Shown one piece after another: positions 48,431 through 60,713 of a stretch of DNA of 64,000 nucleotides. Source of the stretch: Chlorops oryzae (Eukaryota; Arthropoda; Insecta; Diptera; Chloropidae); NCBI GenBank assembly GCA_020466095.1, contig CM035807.1:16912985-16976984 (forward strand). Reading direction: 5' to 3'. The notes under the pieces were generated by a model. It had not been told where the DNA came from. It did no database searches and was given only the letters and a program-made list of their open reading frames with translations. The first letter of the stretch is position 1. Every line of letters begins with the position of its first letter. The position numbers and the translations under genes were made by a program.

Positions 48431-50299
48431 CCTGCTCCTTTTACATTAACTTCCCTATGGGTCACTATTCGTGAAATCGATCACTAAAAAACGCATAGAT
48501 GCATTAAGAAAAGAAGGAGTTTTTCAAGTCCGCTGTGAAAAAGTTCCCGAAATTATTCAAAATCGCGTTGAACAAACTCATTCAATGAACTGATTACAAA
48601 AAGCAAAAATTGTAAGGCCTTTTTTTCCACAAAAGAAAACTGAAATCAATAAAAAAAATGTCTGGCGAAACCTCATACTGAATTATGTCTCTTTTGAAGA
48701 CGGACAATATTTTTCAATAGAAGAAATTTTCAGTTCGAATTGTATGAAATTTACCAAGTCAATCGAAAATCAAGCCAATAGAGTTGGGAAAGTTCAATGA
48801 CGATCCCAGCAAAGCTTTATCTTCCTCTAACTAGAAATCAAATTACAGTAGAATCTGAAGTAGGCAAAATTTGGTCGTACTAACCGAACGACGGACAAAT
48901 CGACTACTACTGTTGTCCTCTTCTCCTTGTGGAGCATAGGACGCCTACCATTGAGTAATTTTACTCACCATCAATCCCTGCCAGCATCTCTTCTAAATTT
49001 GAGCGAAATTGGTGAAAACGAAGAGGAAATATCTCCTGTTAAAGGCGGCTCAACATCTTGAGACCTCAAGAAATCAACCAAAGATCCACCTACCTAAGTC
49101 ACAAGTGTCTAAAGAGTTGCTCCAATTCTTCGATCAACCTGCCTTCTTCGAGAAGAATAAGTAATTTCTCATAGATTTTATCTGTAGAGAGAATGCCTTG
49201 CTCGAGGCTTCAAATATCTGTAACTTACTATAATGTTCTTCAATGGAAATATCTCGTGGGGTAAACGAAGAATCTCGTTCTTAACCTGTTATAAAGGCTT
49301 TTACATTCATCGAAAAAAAATATGAAAAATCAAAGAAGTTTTAATTGAATTTGAAGATTGCATATACATACATACATACGTATTTTTATTTGCCTGTTAT
49401 AAATAAGTTAAGATCGCTGGAACTTTATTTAATTGCGTCAATTCAATTAAAAAGAGGCTTTGCAGTTCTTAATCCGATTTCAATTAAAAGCTCTTTAAAA
49501 GCGATGGAACATAATTTCCAATATAAAAAAAATATATACTGTTAACAAAACATTCTCCCAATTTATTAACCTTATGGCACAACATTTAAATTGATAAAAA
49601 AAACAAAAAATCCCCACACAATGTCAATTAAGAACTACAACGTTTAATATCGGCAGACAGTTTTGAAATGTTAAATCGCACATCGTGTTTTTGTCACCAT
49701 GCATCGCAGACGGATGAGCGAACAAAATTGACACTGACAGCGTAATGAGTTGGCAATAAAGTCGCAATATATATACATATCTACATATATAAATTTATAT
49801 TTATAAAGAGAAATTTATAAAATGTGCAAATTATCGATACGTCGAATAACAATCTTTTTTCAATTTTATACAGTTTTTTATATTCAATAAGAGGCATTTG
49901 TGTACAGTGTTACCTGATTAAATTGGTCGAATAATTGAGATATACATAATTACCAGTTAATGACGTTCTTGCATTGAAATAAGTCTGTTTTTTTTTTTTT
50001 GTGGGGGGAAACAAAGATCAACGTTATCTTAAATTGCAATTTAGCGAGGTCCAGCTCTTCGTCCTTCGATCGGTCTAACTGTCTGTCTGACTGTCCGTCT
50101 TACTGTCTGTCTGACTTCCCGCTTCATTAATGATTTACCCGAGGAACCCAAATGTCCACCGATACACGACTCGGTTATGGGGACAAATTGGAAGTCAAAA
50201 GGAATCTTTTGGGAAATGTAAGCAGGATAAGCCATACGATCTGCAATTAGTGTTGGTGTGGTACAGCTATAATAGTTATAGTTGTATTCATATTGATCT
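48431..50299. other. Non-coding DNA
   Basis: No gene. The 50041-50235 segment with GTCTGTCTGACTGTCC may be a Helitron-like remnant. Confidence 0.4.
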
Positions 50300-50570
50300 A
50301 TGACGGAAACATGGTGCCACGGGGACCGGGGTGCCCCAAAATTCGTTTTGGCATTCTGCCCGGTCTCTTGGGTACGGTTTTTCGGGGAATCTTGTGGGGG
50401 CTGTGGTATCTATGAGGTGAGGACAGCACCGTATCCCGATCCAGGTTCGCCGATTCGGTTCATGCCCACTGATGAGGCAAAATGGGTACACTGTCGTTTG
50501 TGGAGCGGAGTGGAAACATTCGTATCTTATAATACTGTCATGGAAGCACCACGTGTATAGCATCACACAA
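50300..50570. other. GC-rich segment flanked by CTGT-rich tracts
   Basis: About 270 bases are clearly richer in G and C than the rest of the region (CACGGGGACCGGGGTGCCCC, GGGGGCTGTGG). Frames of 86 (plus) and 95 (minus) residues are open without recognisable motifs. CTGTCTGTCTGAC-type tracts flank it at 50076-50115 and 50580-50660. It could be an old exon, part of a retroelement or a regulatory segment. Confidence 0.35.
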
Positions 50571-50660
50571 AACAATTTACTCTGTCTGTCTGACTTTCTA
50601 TCTGACTGTCTATCAATCTGCCTAAATCTCTATCTGTACATCTGTCGGTCTATGTGTATT

Positions 50661-51842
50661 TGTTCTTCTCCAGGGAGTTGAGCTATTTCGATGGTTTAGC
50701 TTTATCAGACTAGTTTAAGAAGTACCGGTAGCACTGGGGGCTATTCTCAAATCCATTAAAACTGCTCTAAAGCCTCCAGTATTTTTATATCATTTAAACT
50801 GAAAGCTAATTTAGTTATGGAAGAAGGACAGTTGAACAACTAGATCTTTTAGACCCGCCGTTCATAAGGGAATTGAAATAAAGTCGACATAAAGTCGGAG
50901 CTCCCATCATGTTCACAAGACTTTCCCAGGAAAATTTTGCCACAATGGCCACTTAACCACTCTCAAGTTTTTTTTTTCCATCTAATTTACATGGTTCGAA
51001 TTTTGGAAATTCTGAAAAAAAAAATTTAGTCTTTAGCAGAACATTCGGCCACAGACAAACCTCATACCCTCTGATTGGTAAAAAAAAAAAATCCAAGTCC
51101 CAAATATCCTGAATTGTCTGTAATTGATAAATGTCTGTTAAAGAACAAAGTTCAATGAAAGCGCACCTCAAATTTATCTGTTTCAACGGTTAATTACTTC
51201 GATAAATGTTGTCATGGCTGTAAACAAATTTTTCTTTTTATCTCTGGCGTGAATGAAAACTGTTTTTCTTGAAGTTATTTTTGCATATTTTTCTTTTGAA
51301 GTTTTTCCTCCGTTCTTTCTCTCTTTATTTTCAATTTTTATTTTTTATTGTTTTCTTCACCTCACTGCTTTATAACTACCTCAAGTTAGGTTACGAAGTT
51401 TCTCTGATTACTTATTGTTGCAGAAACTGTCATTGGAAATATCTGCAATTAGCAATTCAGCAACTTGTCCCCCTTCCCCTCTCACTATCACCCCTTCACA
51501 CTGTCTCTCTGTTGCCCTTTCGATCCTTTATGCTGTTCCTTGCCTGCTCTATAAAGGAATCAGTTTTTAAGTACTGCGTCCTGCCAAGTTGACGCAGAAG
51601 CCATAATGCTCAATATGACAATTTGCGCATTCTTCTCTTTCACCATTTTCCATTTCCCTTTTTACTTACTCCTTTCTATGGCATTCTCAGTTGAAAGAAA
51701 AATTTTGAGCTTTTAATTCCTAGAGTCTTAATGACTTCTTGTAATAAGTTTTCATTTCTTGAAAATTTCATTAGTTAATAGAATTTTACAGAAATACTGT
51801 GGTGCACGAACAGTGGTTCAAATTGCATATTTAGACAAACAA
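50661..51842. other. Non-coding DNA
   Basis: Open frames are T-rich and random-looking. No repeat family recognised. Confidence 0.45.
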
Positions 51843-52410
51843 ACAGGTGTGTGATTGGTTTCCCTGGGTTTTCATTTCCCTGGGGAAATACGATTCCCGG
51901 GAATTAAAATATGGTGTGATTGTTTTCCCGGGAATCGAAAAAGAACATTTAGCATGAAAGTTTACATTTTAGGCATTCAACTTACATTTTTTACTGAAGA
52001 AAGTAAATTTAAACAATATTTAAACGTAGCAAACTTCTTGTTATTCGATTTTGACAGCTGATTTGAGTGATGCCACCCGTTTGATACTAGCGAATACTAC
52101 CTTCTTTAGGTTTTTTAAGAGGAGTTAAGTTAGGTTACTTGGGCGGAGTTACATTTTTAATAATTTAAAACTTAAAGAAAAGTAATTAAGTCGAAGACAA
52201 ATCATAATAAAACAATCGAACGCTTTATTCTTTCACTAAATGCTCAAAAGATTTAAATACGTGCTGTTTAATCGAAAAAACAAGCAATTTCCCTACCAAG
52301 TTACTATGGGAATTTGAATTACCCCTTTTTAAGGGAAAGTGGAAATGAATCACACTTGTTAGGGAATTGAATTACCTTTCTCCGAGAAAATGAAACCAAT
52401 CACATACCTG
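51843..52410. mobile_element. MITE with CAGGTRTGTGATTGG ends, copy 2 (568 bp)
   Basis: It runs from CAGGTGTGTGATTGGTTTCC to GAAACCAATCACATACCTG. Internal CCCGGGAATTAAAA and TGTGATTGTTTTCCC motifs are subterminal repeats of the ends. There is no transposase. Confidence 0.7.
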
Positions 52411-52698
52411 AAAAATTAGTTTATTTTTCTGCATTTTCTTTCTTCATTTTTATTATTTTTACGTTTTTTTTATTATTCCCTACTTCTATTATTTGATATT
52501 TGTTTTCGACATGGGGTTTCCTTGAATTTCTGCAACTTTTCGATTTTATGCAGAGTTTTGCAAAGAAATAAGCCTAGAAACAAAATTTACAATGTTTAAT
52601 TAGAAAACATCAGATATAATAACATTATTCATTGAACAAAATAAAATCAACAAAGGTCGAATAAATAAATAAAATACATTCAAAAATTGATCATACAA

Positions 52699-52857
52699 AT
52701 GGATACCACTCTCTCATACCTAAGGGTATGTCGATTTTGTGATGCAACACCTTGCCAGAGAACAAATGTGCCCCAAAAAAAGATCACCACAACGTTCGAA
52801 ATTCCTCGATTTGGGACTCCATACAGAAGCCGTTGCACGGAGGAATACCCCTTCTAA
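52699..52857 (+). other. Small open frame, 52 codons, cysteine-containing
   Basis: The frame begins MDTTLSYLRVCRFCDATPC and closes at TAA 52855. The CRFC start recalls zinc-finger-associated domains, but the expected downstream cysteine pair is missing. It is probably chance or a decayed fragment. Confidence 0.15.
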
Positions 52858-54739
52858 CTCCCTCTTGACTGAGCTGATGACAAAAGTTAAGTCATAAGAA
52901 ATTTGTAGACTTTAACTTTAGGGAAAGAAAACAGAAGCTAAGGGAACTGTAATCATGACTTTCATATCAAATATCCAGATGCCAAAAACTATTTAACCAG
53001 AGAGAAGAAAATGGAGAACCATAGAGAAAAGATCGGACCATAGTTCTGGAATGGAAAACAAGTTCTTGAAGGATAGCTTCAGAGTCTTTGCATAGGAGGC
53101 TTTTTGGATCCAAAAATTAAGAATCGAAAGTGGTAACTACTTCTTATGATCTATCTGTGGAAGTGCGAGAAAATGCTGGCCTTTTTAATGCACAGAACAT
53201 TATAGTTCAAAAAAACACTAGAGTTTCTCTTATTATCAAAAGAACAGCGACAAAATTATTGCGGTTCTATGGAGCGAACACCTTCCTTTCTTATGAGCAC
53301 AAATCAACTTGACTATATCTACTTCTCGGTAGTAACAAAAACTATATCTCGTTGTAGTAATTGAACTTACTAAAAGCAAAAAAATTAACCTTTAAGTCAT
53401 AAAATCGAATTACTTTTTTCAATCAAAAAGTTGCCTCCAAAAACGCTGAGCGTTTCCTCTAACCCAACCTGAAATGATCAGCTCTCATACTCTTATGATC
53501 GAATAATATTCGAAATGACCCACTGTGTTTCGGAATCGAAACAGTAAAATGAAAAAAGTCATAATTAAAAAGTTAGCGCCAAGTATGGGTCGAACAAAAG
53601 CGTAAAAGTCTATAAAGCTCTCGCTACGCCATGCCAACTTGACATTTATGAGCAAGTGTCGCTTTTTTTCTTTTGGCTACAAGAAGTGAAGTGTAAAAAG
53701 GAAAATGGACAAGTACTACTTCTGGCTTTCAAGAAAGAAATCACTATCAACTCTACAGCAAATGGATAGAAATCTTAAGTATAAGAGTAAAACTTACACA
53801 GACCGCGGCATCATCGTTGGAGAGCAAGCTGAACCTTCATTAATAAAATCCGACATTACTGGCTTCCGGATACAAGAAAAACGTTGACGCACAAACGTTG
53901 ACGTCCTTACATAAAAAGGAGACGACAAAGAGGCGCGCGAGAGAGAGAGAGAGAGTGAGAGAGTGAAAAGTTTTACCAAAGTGCAGCATAACAATTAACT
54001 TATTAAATGGGATTTCTTTCTCTTGTACAAGTTTATACTCCTGTAACGCAAAAAACAAAAAAAGCCAAAAAAAAAATCCTTGAAAGACTTGACTGCAAGA
54101 AAGCGATTTTCCTTCTTTGGAACTAAGAGGAAGAAGAAAGAAGCATATCAAAATGGGAAACGGTAATCAAGTAAGATTGGAGCAAGCGCTCATATTCGCC
54201 ACTTTCGAATTGGTACTTAAGTACAACATTGTTAAGAAGAATCAGAAGAAGCGGAAGATTCCAAGGAAGGCAATCGGGGTGAAAGAAAGGGATCCACGGT
54301 GCAACCGATAAGTATTCTATGCATTTAGTTACTCGGCAATAAAAGAAGCTACCTAAGCATGACTTCATTTTATTTGCTCGATTTTTTTTTCCTCCATCTC
54401 TGATTGCTCTTAATTGAAAAACTACGGCACTACATGGGGGTGGGTGGTGTGGTTGTGTGTGTGTGTCAGTGTGAGTGCATAGCTAGAAATTAATTAGCGA
54501 AAGTGATTCGAAATTTATTGAGTGGAAGATCAAGCAATGGCGTCAACATGCCAGAGAGAAAAAAGTAATAGTTTATAAATCGCCTTTTAATTGTTGAAAC
54601 AAGAAGAAAAAAAAAATGTTTCCCTCTATCCAACGCCCCGCTGTTTTTTAACGTTAATTGAAATTGAGTTTGTAAATTTACGAATTTCGCTATTTTTCGC
54701 CACTAAAAATTTCTTAAAAAATACTTTTTCTCATTGCAG
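52858..54739. other. Non-coding DNA upstream of the candidate signal-peptide exon
   Basis: Plus-strand frames at 53705-53887 (60 codons) and 54117-54311 (64 codons, a lysine-rich end KKNQKKRKIPRK) look somewhat protein-like but match nothing I know. They may be transposon debris. A TG-rich tract lies at 54440-54470. Confidence 0.35.
53934..53967. repeat. (GA)n microsatellite
   Basis: GCGCGAGAGAGAGAGAGAGA, then GTGAGAGAGTG. Confidence 0.85.
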
Positions 54740-54929
54740 AATTTTGTTTTTCATTTCCGACAATTGCTTTGGAAACCTCGAAAGTGCGTTGCGTATTTTT
54801 GCTGTTATTGACGACACGTTTTTGTTGCAATGGCGCCAAAAATGACGCCGCGAAGGTGTCTGTCCCACAAAATATTTTCAATTGGTGCCATTTTGTATTT
54901 TGTAACTCTGACGTCAGCTGAACAATCAG
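54740..54929 (+). CDS. Candidate host exon: 5'UTR plus signal peptide start
   Basis: A good 3' splice site (TACTTTTTCTCATTGCAG) ends at 54739 and a consensus donor (CAG/GTAAGA) starts at 54930. Between them are 90 bases without any ATG, then an ATG at 54830 in good context (TGCAATGG). It encodes 33 residues: a basic start (MAPKMTPRR), a hydrophobic core (IFSIGAILYFVTL) and a likely cleavage site (TSA-EQS). The exon stops in phase 1, the usual phase for introns after signal peptides in secreted and cell-surface proteins. The remainder of the gene would lie beyond the window. I cannot name the gene. Inference from motifs only. Confidence 0.6.
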
Positions 54930-55155
54930 GTAAGACAAATTTTGATATTTATAAAAAAGTTTGTTTTTTGTTTTTTAACCTGCTAGCAGTTAAAGGGTTA
55001 TTCTTATGTGAGAGCATTACTTTTTTCATATTTTTGGGAATTTTTTTTTTACAAGGCAACAGTTAATCACTTAAATTCATGGTTTTTTTTTTTTTTTAAC
55101 TTTGCTTATTTCACGGAAATCGAGGAACGTTGGATTGTTGTGGTATTTTGGAGTA

Positions 55156-55314
55156 CAGTGTACTCTCTCTTAAGCGGACACCTACGGGACCGAAAAATAT
55201 GTCCACTTAACCGAGGTGTCCGCTTAAGAGGAAACTATTTAAGAAGCAGAAATTCTAGAGCATTCCCAAAAAGTGTCCGCTTAAAAGGGGTGTCCGCAAG
55301 GAGATAATACACTG
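55156..55314. mobile_element. pogo/Tigger-like MITE (CAGTGTA family), copy 2
   Basis: The termini are CAGTGTACTCTCTCTTAAGC and TAATACACTG with TA on both sides. The interior (CCTACGGGACCGAAAAATAT, GTCCGCTTAAGAGGAAACTA) matches copies at 40679 and 46083. Confidence 0.75.
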
Positions 55315-55334
55315 TATTAAGTTAATTTCAATTA

Positions 55335-55420
55335 CAGTAAGACCCCGCTTAAAACTGTATCGTTTAGCGCTGTTTCGGTTCAGCGCTCTTTTTGAATTCA
55401 ACCTGGGAATCGCCACCATG
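55335..55420. repeat. One end of a second pogo-like repeat
   Basis: CAGTAAGACCCCGCTTAAAA, then GTATCGTTTAGCGCTGTTTC, resembles Tigger-type termini. The corresponding end at 40829-40890 sits at the same distance from its CAGTGTA MITE. I could not find the opposite terminus. Confidence 0.45.
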
Positions 55421-56341
55421 AAGAAACCACTACAATATTCTACGTTATGGGCCGTCCATATATTACATCAGCATGTTTTCGACCATTTTAGACCCCCTCC
55501 TCCCACTAATCATCAATCGTCATCGCAGCAAAAATGCATAATTTCGCTGCCTAACTATTTGTAAAGGCTTTCAAAAACTCGAATATTTGTAAATCACGTC
55601 CTTTTTCTTCATTAAAATGAGCTTAAACCTAAAAAAAAAAATTAGTGTCACAGGTGGGACAGTATTCATGGAGTTGACCATATGCGACTCTGTATAAGCG
55701 AAAACTAATTCCGAATTATCTCCATGGTTACAGTGCTTTGGGCTATTATATTTTGCCAGTCGATGAGTTAGATGAATTGGCTTTGCAACCAATTTGCTTC
55801 AAAAAGTCAATTTCATAGAATATGTAACATACGATTGACTTCCGCGAAAAGTGATCGATATTCTAAATAGCGTTCATTATCAAAATTAGAATTTTAAACA
55901 TAATTCAATTTTACAAATGGTCACATAAGAATATCCCCGTAATTTATCACTTGAAGAATTGGCATTTCGAATTGCAAATAATTGAAAGATTATAATTATA
56001 ATTTAATCTAGGAAATCTTAAAAAAAGTAACAACTTTCCCTCTTAACATTGACCTGGCATTGAAACATTAACACTCCCACGTATAAAATTACTCCAACAA
56101 AAGAACTCTTGTACCCAGTCAATGTCAGGTCAATTTGTTCCAAGTTCGAGAATAGTTTAACAAGACTCTTACCCTTCCAAGATCAACCATTTTCGGCTCT
56201 CAATGATGAAAAATGAAGAGTTTTCACTAAAGGCTCTCAGTAAAGCCGAGGTATACATTCCCTCGAAGTTCGCGAATTATTAAGTAGTTTCTTTTTCTCT
56301 ATTTAATATCTCCCAAGTTCCTACAGAAAGAACTTATGGAT

Positions 56342-56980
56342 CTACACAGAGAAAAAAATCAACCAGAAAACTGGTTAAATCAAAAGGAAAAACATACAAA
56401 ACGGCTTCAACAAGGAATATTTTTAATTTTAACAATTTTTCTTGTTGAAAAAATTAAAAATTTTCCTTTTGAATCAACCATATTTCAGGTTGAATTGAAA
56501 TGATAATTTTCAAAAATGGATTTAAATTTAAATTGTTGAACCAACCACGGACATAGTTGAAATGACAAGAAATTTTTTTAAAAAATTCCAAAAAAAATAC
56601 CTATACAAGAAGAAATGTCAAAAAAAATTTAATTAACGTTCAAAGCAAATGGCCATAGAGCACTCTGCTGAACATGACCCAAAAACTAGCTATCGGATGG
56701 ACTTCATCCGATTTCGTCACTCCGTTTTGGTGACTGCTTTCGCAATGCTTAAAAAGTTCTAAGATGAATACATATCTTATATGTCCTATTTTATAAAACA
56801 AATGAGAATTATACCGAACGAAAAGAAATGTAATTAAACATATTTCCTTTCAATTCAACCAAAACTGTTGTTGACTCAACAATTTTCCTTTTGAAATTTT
56901 TGTTCTGCTCGAAAATCAAAAGGACTGTGAATAACAATGCGCCCTTTTAAAAAAATCATGGTTACGTTCGCTCAGTGTAG
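56342..56980. mobile_element. MITE with CTACACWGAG ends, copy 2 (639 bp, uninterrupted)
   Basis: It has the same ends and interior as 24132-25364. The termini are CTACACAGAG and CTCAGTGTAG (inverted, one mismatch). A clear target duplication was not found, so the superfamily is left open. Confidence 0.8.
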
Positions 56981-57140
56981 GTTTGTCTATGAGCAGAACT
57001 TTTGTTTGACCTTTTGACCTTGATCGACATGTGAATGTGTTTTAAGATACCACAATGAGTTACGTACTCTTTACAAGATTTGTTTTAAAAGTGCTTTTGT
57101 TTCCCCCCGCTCAATATTTTTTGTGATTCCATGCACTTAC

Positions 57141-57347
57141 CTTGATTGAAATTTCCTCTTCATTCCGATTAGAAGAAGAACTATACGATCGGGATCATTT
57201 CAAACTGAATTGGATCAATTCAAGGGCATAAGTACGCAATAGATTCGAACATCGTCGAAATATCCTCGTCGCAATTAGTTTCATCTTAAATTTCGCGTTA
57301 AAACAATTGAAAACTTCACCGAACTGAACGACCGACGCTCTCAAACT
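57141..57347 (-). promoter_or_regulatory. Candidate minus-strand promoter and first exon
   Basis: Reading the minus strand, two TCAGTT initiators (A at about 57347 and 57325) are followed by GGTGA about +28 from the first, close to the fly DPE. About 200 bases on comes a perfect donor, CAATCAAG/GTAAGT (exon end 57141). The exon contains a 29-codon upstream frame (MKLIATRIF...) that closes, then ATGAAGAGG about 22 bases before the donor, which could start the coding region. Nothing is recognisable in the peptide. Confidence 0.45.
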
Positions 57348-58914
57348 GATTTCGCAAGTTTTTGCAATCAGCTGATTATCATGCAAGCCCCCTCACACCA
57401 TAATCCATGTTCGACATACAATGGTAGAATGAGTTCGGAGCTTATGCACAAAACTGATGCTATATTTCATTCTTCAAACTCGCTTGATTTTCACTTGTTT
57501 CGATCATTTTTACCGTTGATTGAATTTTTTAAATTGTTTTCCTACCGTATCCAAAAGGTTCGCCGTTTGTTCATATGTAATCTTCCATCTGGTGCCATGG
57601 AGTTTGACTTTTTATAATGCTTTTATGGAAAATCTTTTTGTTCAATGCTGCAAATTGTCTGTAGGTTTTATCTAGAAACTGAGATAAAAGGTATTATTAT
57701 TTAGTTATGACTTATTGAAAGATGAAAGAAAACTTTGAAAATTTGAAAGTATAAGAATAATAAAATGTCAAAAGGGAAAATTGAAACCAACAAAATTGAA
57801 ATGAAAATGAACGAATTTTCGCTTTGATAAATGTTCGGCGCAGACACAAAGCAAGAGATTGCAATCTATTTTTAAAAAATTTTTTTTGTCTTTAAATTTT
57901 TTAGTTCAATTTTTGATCGATATTGCATAGCAAAAATTAAAAGCAATCTAAGTCCATGGATTTTTCCATTCAACGTTCATAATTGTTATTTGAAATGTGC
58001 TATGAGTTCCCCCAAACCAATCGCTTTCAAATTCTTACTTCAAATGAGAAGAATTTCGTTGGCTTCTTTTATTCTCTTCCATCGGAAATCATAACGAATT
58101 ACAATGTTCTAGTTGTGCAGGTGCAGCAGGAATAGAAAGAGAGAAAGAGAGATAGTCCTGTTTTAATGAAAATTCAAAGTCCCCGATATCGATAACGACA
58201 ATCAAACATTTCCATATAACAACCAAAGCCAAAGCAGAGTTCCACAATCGTTAGAAATAAAAGAAAAATACAAAAATAAATAAATGCCACTGTGCAAAAG
58301 ATAATAATCAACGTTCGGAAACGTCACAAAGTGAAGCAAATATTTTTTGATAAGCCAACGTACATTTTTTTTACCTTCGTTTTTTTACAAAGCGAAAATT
58401 TATTTGCGAGTCCAACAATTTTTTTTTTTTTGTTTTTATCGAAACGGACTTTGTTCAACTTAAAATGAAGTCCTTTGAACTCCAGTGTATTGCTTCGAAG
58501 TTCGAACAGCGAGCGCAGTTAGGAAAATATTTGCTACGTGCAATTATTTGCTTTTCATTATTTGATTAAATTATTTTTTCTCGTTAATTTTTGTTATATT
58601 GATTGCATCGGGAAGTATTTATGTAAATATATCCTGGCTTGCTACTTTGCATATACATATGTATGTTGGTATTAGTTGGTTGAGATGCCAACTAACAGGG
58701 TCATAGACTTCAACGTAGTTTAAACTTTTTGACGGATCAAACTTTCAAATGTTAGTCTCCAGGAGATTTTCAGCCAAGTTAATTTCGTATGAACATTTTT
58801 GAAAAATTCAAATGTGTATAGCAAAGTGATTTGATTAAGTCAATTTTTTGGCATGAAGACGAAAAGAATATATTTTATAAATTAAAATTTTGAAGTTCCT
58901 AAACTGATTTGAAG
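57348..58914. other. Non-coding DNA
   Basis: No gene or clear TIR element. It lies upstream of the minus-strand initiators at 57325-57347. Confidence 0.45.
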
Positions 58915-59092
58915 ACTACGACCCACAATTCGAGAGACTCTGGTTTCAACTCCCAGCTAAGGTCGTGCATGTTAGTGATGTCGTTTTTTTCTGTTTCTGT
59001 TCTTCTTTGTTTTTCCCATTTTGCGTGGGCCCATGTGAGGCCTAAGTGTGTCACCCTAAATGGTGGCATCCACACCAAACAACCAACCAACC
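58915..59092 (+). mobile_element. tRNA-related SINE (family B) at the array edge
   Basis: A B-box-like GGTTTCAACTCCCAGCT (58952) is followed by a T-rich stretch (TTTTTTTCTGTTTCTGTTCT), GGCCTAAGTGTGTCACC, a GGTGGCATCCACACC hairpin and an ACCAACCAACC tail. The first block matches the copy near 5485. The 3' end resembles that of SINE family A. The A box is not evident, so it may be 5'-truncated. Confidence 0.6.
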
Positions 59093-59278
59093 ATATATGT
59101 CTGAATTACACAAAAAAGGAAGAATGGCGGTAGTCCTTCCTTACATTAAAACCCCCTTTTTTTTAATTTTATCGAGAAAAACTATTTATAAACAAGTAAG
59201 AAAGCTAAAGTCGGTCAAGCCCGACTTTGAAATACCCAGCGTCCCGACATTATGAGCGCACTATGTTTTGCTTCTCTA

Positions 59279-60110
59279 TTTGTGGGCGTGGCAGTGGGAG
59301 GGCAACATAAATTATTTCCCTACACCTTTCATTCGCCTTGGTGAACCTATATTGCGAATTTGAAGCTTCTACGCCTTCTACTTCGGAATTACGAAAAATC
59401 TTTATTTGTGGGCGTGGCAGTGGGCGGGCCACAAAAAAATTTTTTCCTGCACCTTTCATTCGCCTTGGTGAACCTATGTTGCGAATTCGAAGCTTCTACG
59501 CCTTTTACTTCGGAAGTTACGAAAAATCTTCATTTGTGGGCGTGGCAGAGGGCGGGCTACATAAATTTTTGTTCCTACACCTTTCATTTGCCTTGGTCAA
59601 CCTATGCTGCGAATTTGAAGCTTCTACGCCTTTTACTTCGGAAGTTATGAAAATTCTCTATTTGTGGGCGTGGCAGTGGGCGGGCTACATAAATTTTTGT
59701 TCCTACACCTTTCATTTGCCTTGGTCAACCTATGCTGCGAATTTGAAGCTTCTACGCCTTTTACTTCGGAAGTTATGAAAATTCTCTATTTGTGGGCGTG
59801 GCAGTGGGCGGGCTACATAAATTTTTGTTCCTACACCTTTCATTTGCCTTGGTCAACCTATGCTGCGAATTTGAAGCTTCTACGCCGTTTACTTCGGAAG
59901 TTACGATAAGACCTTATTTTGGGCTTATTTGTGGGCGTGGCTCGAGGAGGGCGGCGTCCATTTTTTTCCAAAAAAATGTCTCTTTTCGTAGTTTACCAGC
60001 ACACCAAATATCAATGGAATGTGTTGAGTGGTTCGCAAGTTACAAGCATTTTATGAAAACACAATAAATTCATTTGTGGGCGTGGCAGTGGGCGGATGTC
60101 TCCCATTTTT
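59279..60110. repeat. 128-bp GGGCGTGGC minisatellite inside the Helitron-like element
   Basis: Units read TTTGTGGGCGTGGCAGTGGG, then CCTACACCTTTCATTYGCC, CGAATTTGAAGCTTCTACGC and TTACTTCGGAAGTTA. The middle units are nearly identical, which indicates recent local amplification. The period is not divisible by three. Confidence 0.9.
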
Positions 60111-60196
60111 ACTTAGGATCACACTCGGTTCCCGATATACCTGTGTGCCAAATTTCGACTTGATTGGTCCAGCCGTTTCGGAGGAGATCCGACCAC

Positions 60197-60272
60197 GGAC
60201 GGACGGACAGACGGACAGACGGACGGACGGACAGACGGACAGACGGACAGACGGACAGACGGACAGACGGAC
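60197..60272. repeat. GACGGACA/GACGGACG microsatellite
   Basis: This is an almost perfect alternation of GACG and GACA tetramers (GTCY on the other strand), the microsatellite core typical of DINE-1-like elements. Confidence 0.95.
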
Positions 60273-60713
60273 ATGTCTAAATCGATTCAGTTTTTGATCC
60301 TGATCATTTCTATATATATTTTTCTATATCTCCGGAGCTTAATTCTCCCTGTTACAAGATTTGCACAAAACTAATATACCCCGCTTACGCTGGGTATAAA
60401 AAGCGATTTAATTAAAATCCTATTAAAATCAGTTCGAATATGCTAAAAGTTTTATTTTAAAGCATCGAAACATTTACTGGAAGTCAAATGCTTTCATTCA
60501 AAAAAAAATTATTTTAAACTTTCAAATGACATGATAAAAACATTTAAATACAAAAGCCTTTTTGCATTGTTCAATTTTTTAAACAAATTTTTGTTTTAAA
60601 CTTTGAATTTTTATAGCTTCAGAGCTGAAAGGCCCTGTAATCAGCTTATAAATTAACATTGAATGAACATTAAATGTTAAAAGTAAGTAATCCACACCAA
60701 ACAACCAACCAAC

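Larger units (their letters stand above)
59191..60397. mobile_element. DINE-1/Helitron-like non-autonomous element (1207 bp) in the satellite
   Basis: The ends carry inverted AAATACCCAGCGT and ACGCTGGGTAT. The interior has five GGGCGTGGC minisatellite units starting at 59279, 59405, 59533, 59661 and 59789 (period 126-128 bp), two degenerate units near 59927 and 60074, then a GACGGACA microsatellite and a GATCCTGATCATTTCTATAT block. This layout is that of DINE-1/INE-type Helitron-associated elements. Neighbouring satellite units give the exact empty site (TTTATAAAAAAGCG), and no target duplication is created, as expected of Helitrons. Open frames over the minisatellite only mirror the 128-bp period. 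Confidence 0.85.

Noticed and set aside
59338..60297. Several overlapping plus-strand frames of 81-146 residues with repeated peptide
   Set aside because: They follow the 128-bp minisatellite, which shifts frame each unit, so the peptides are by-products of the Helitron-like element.
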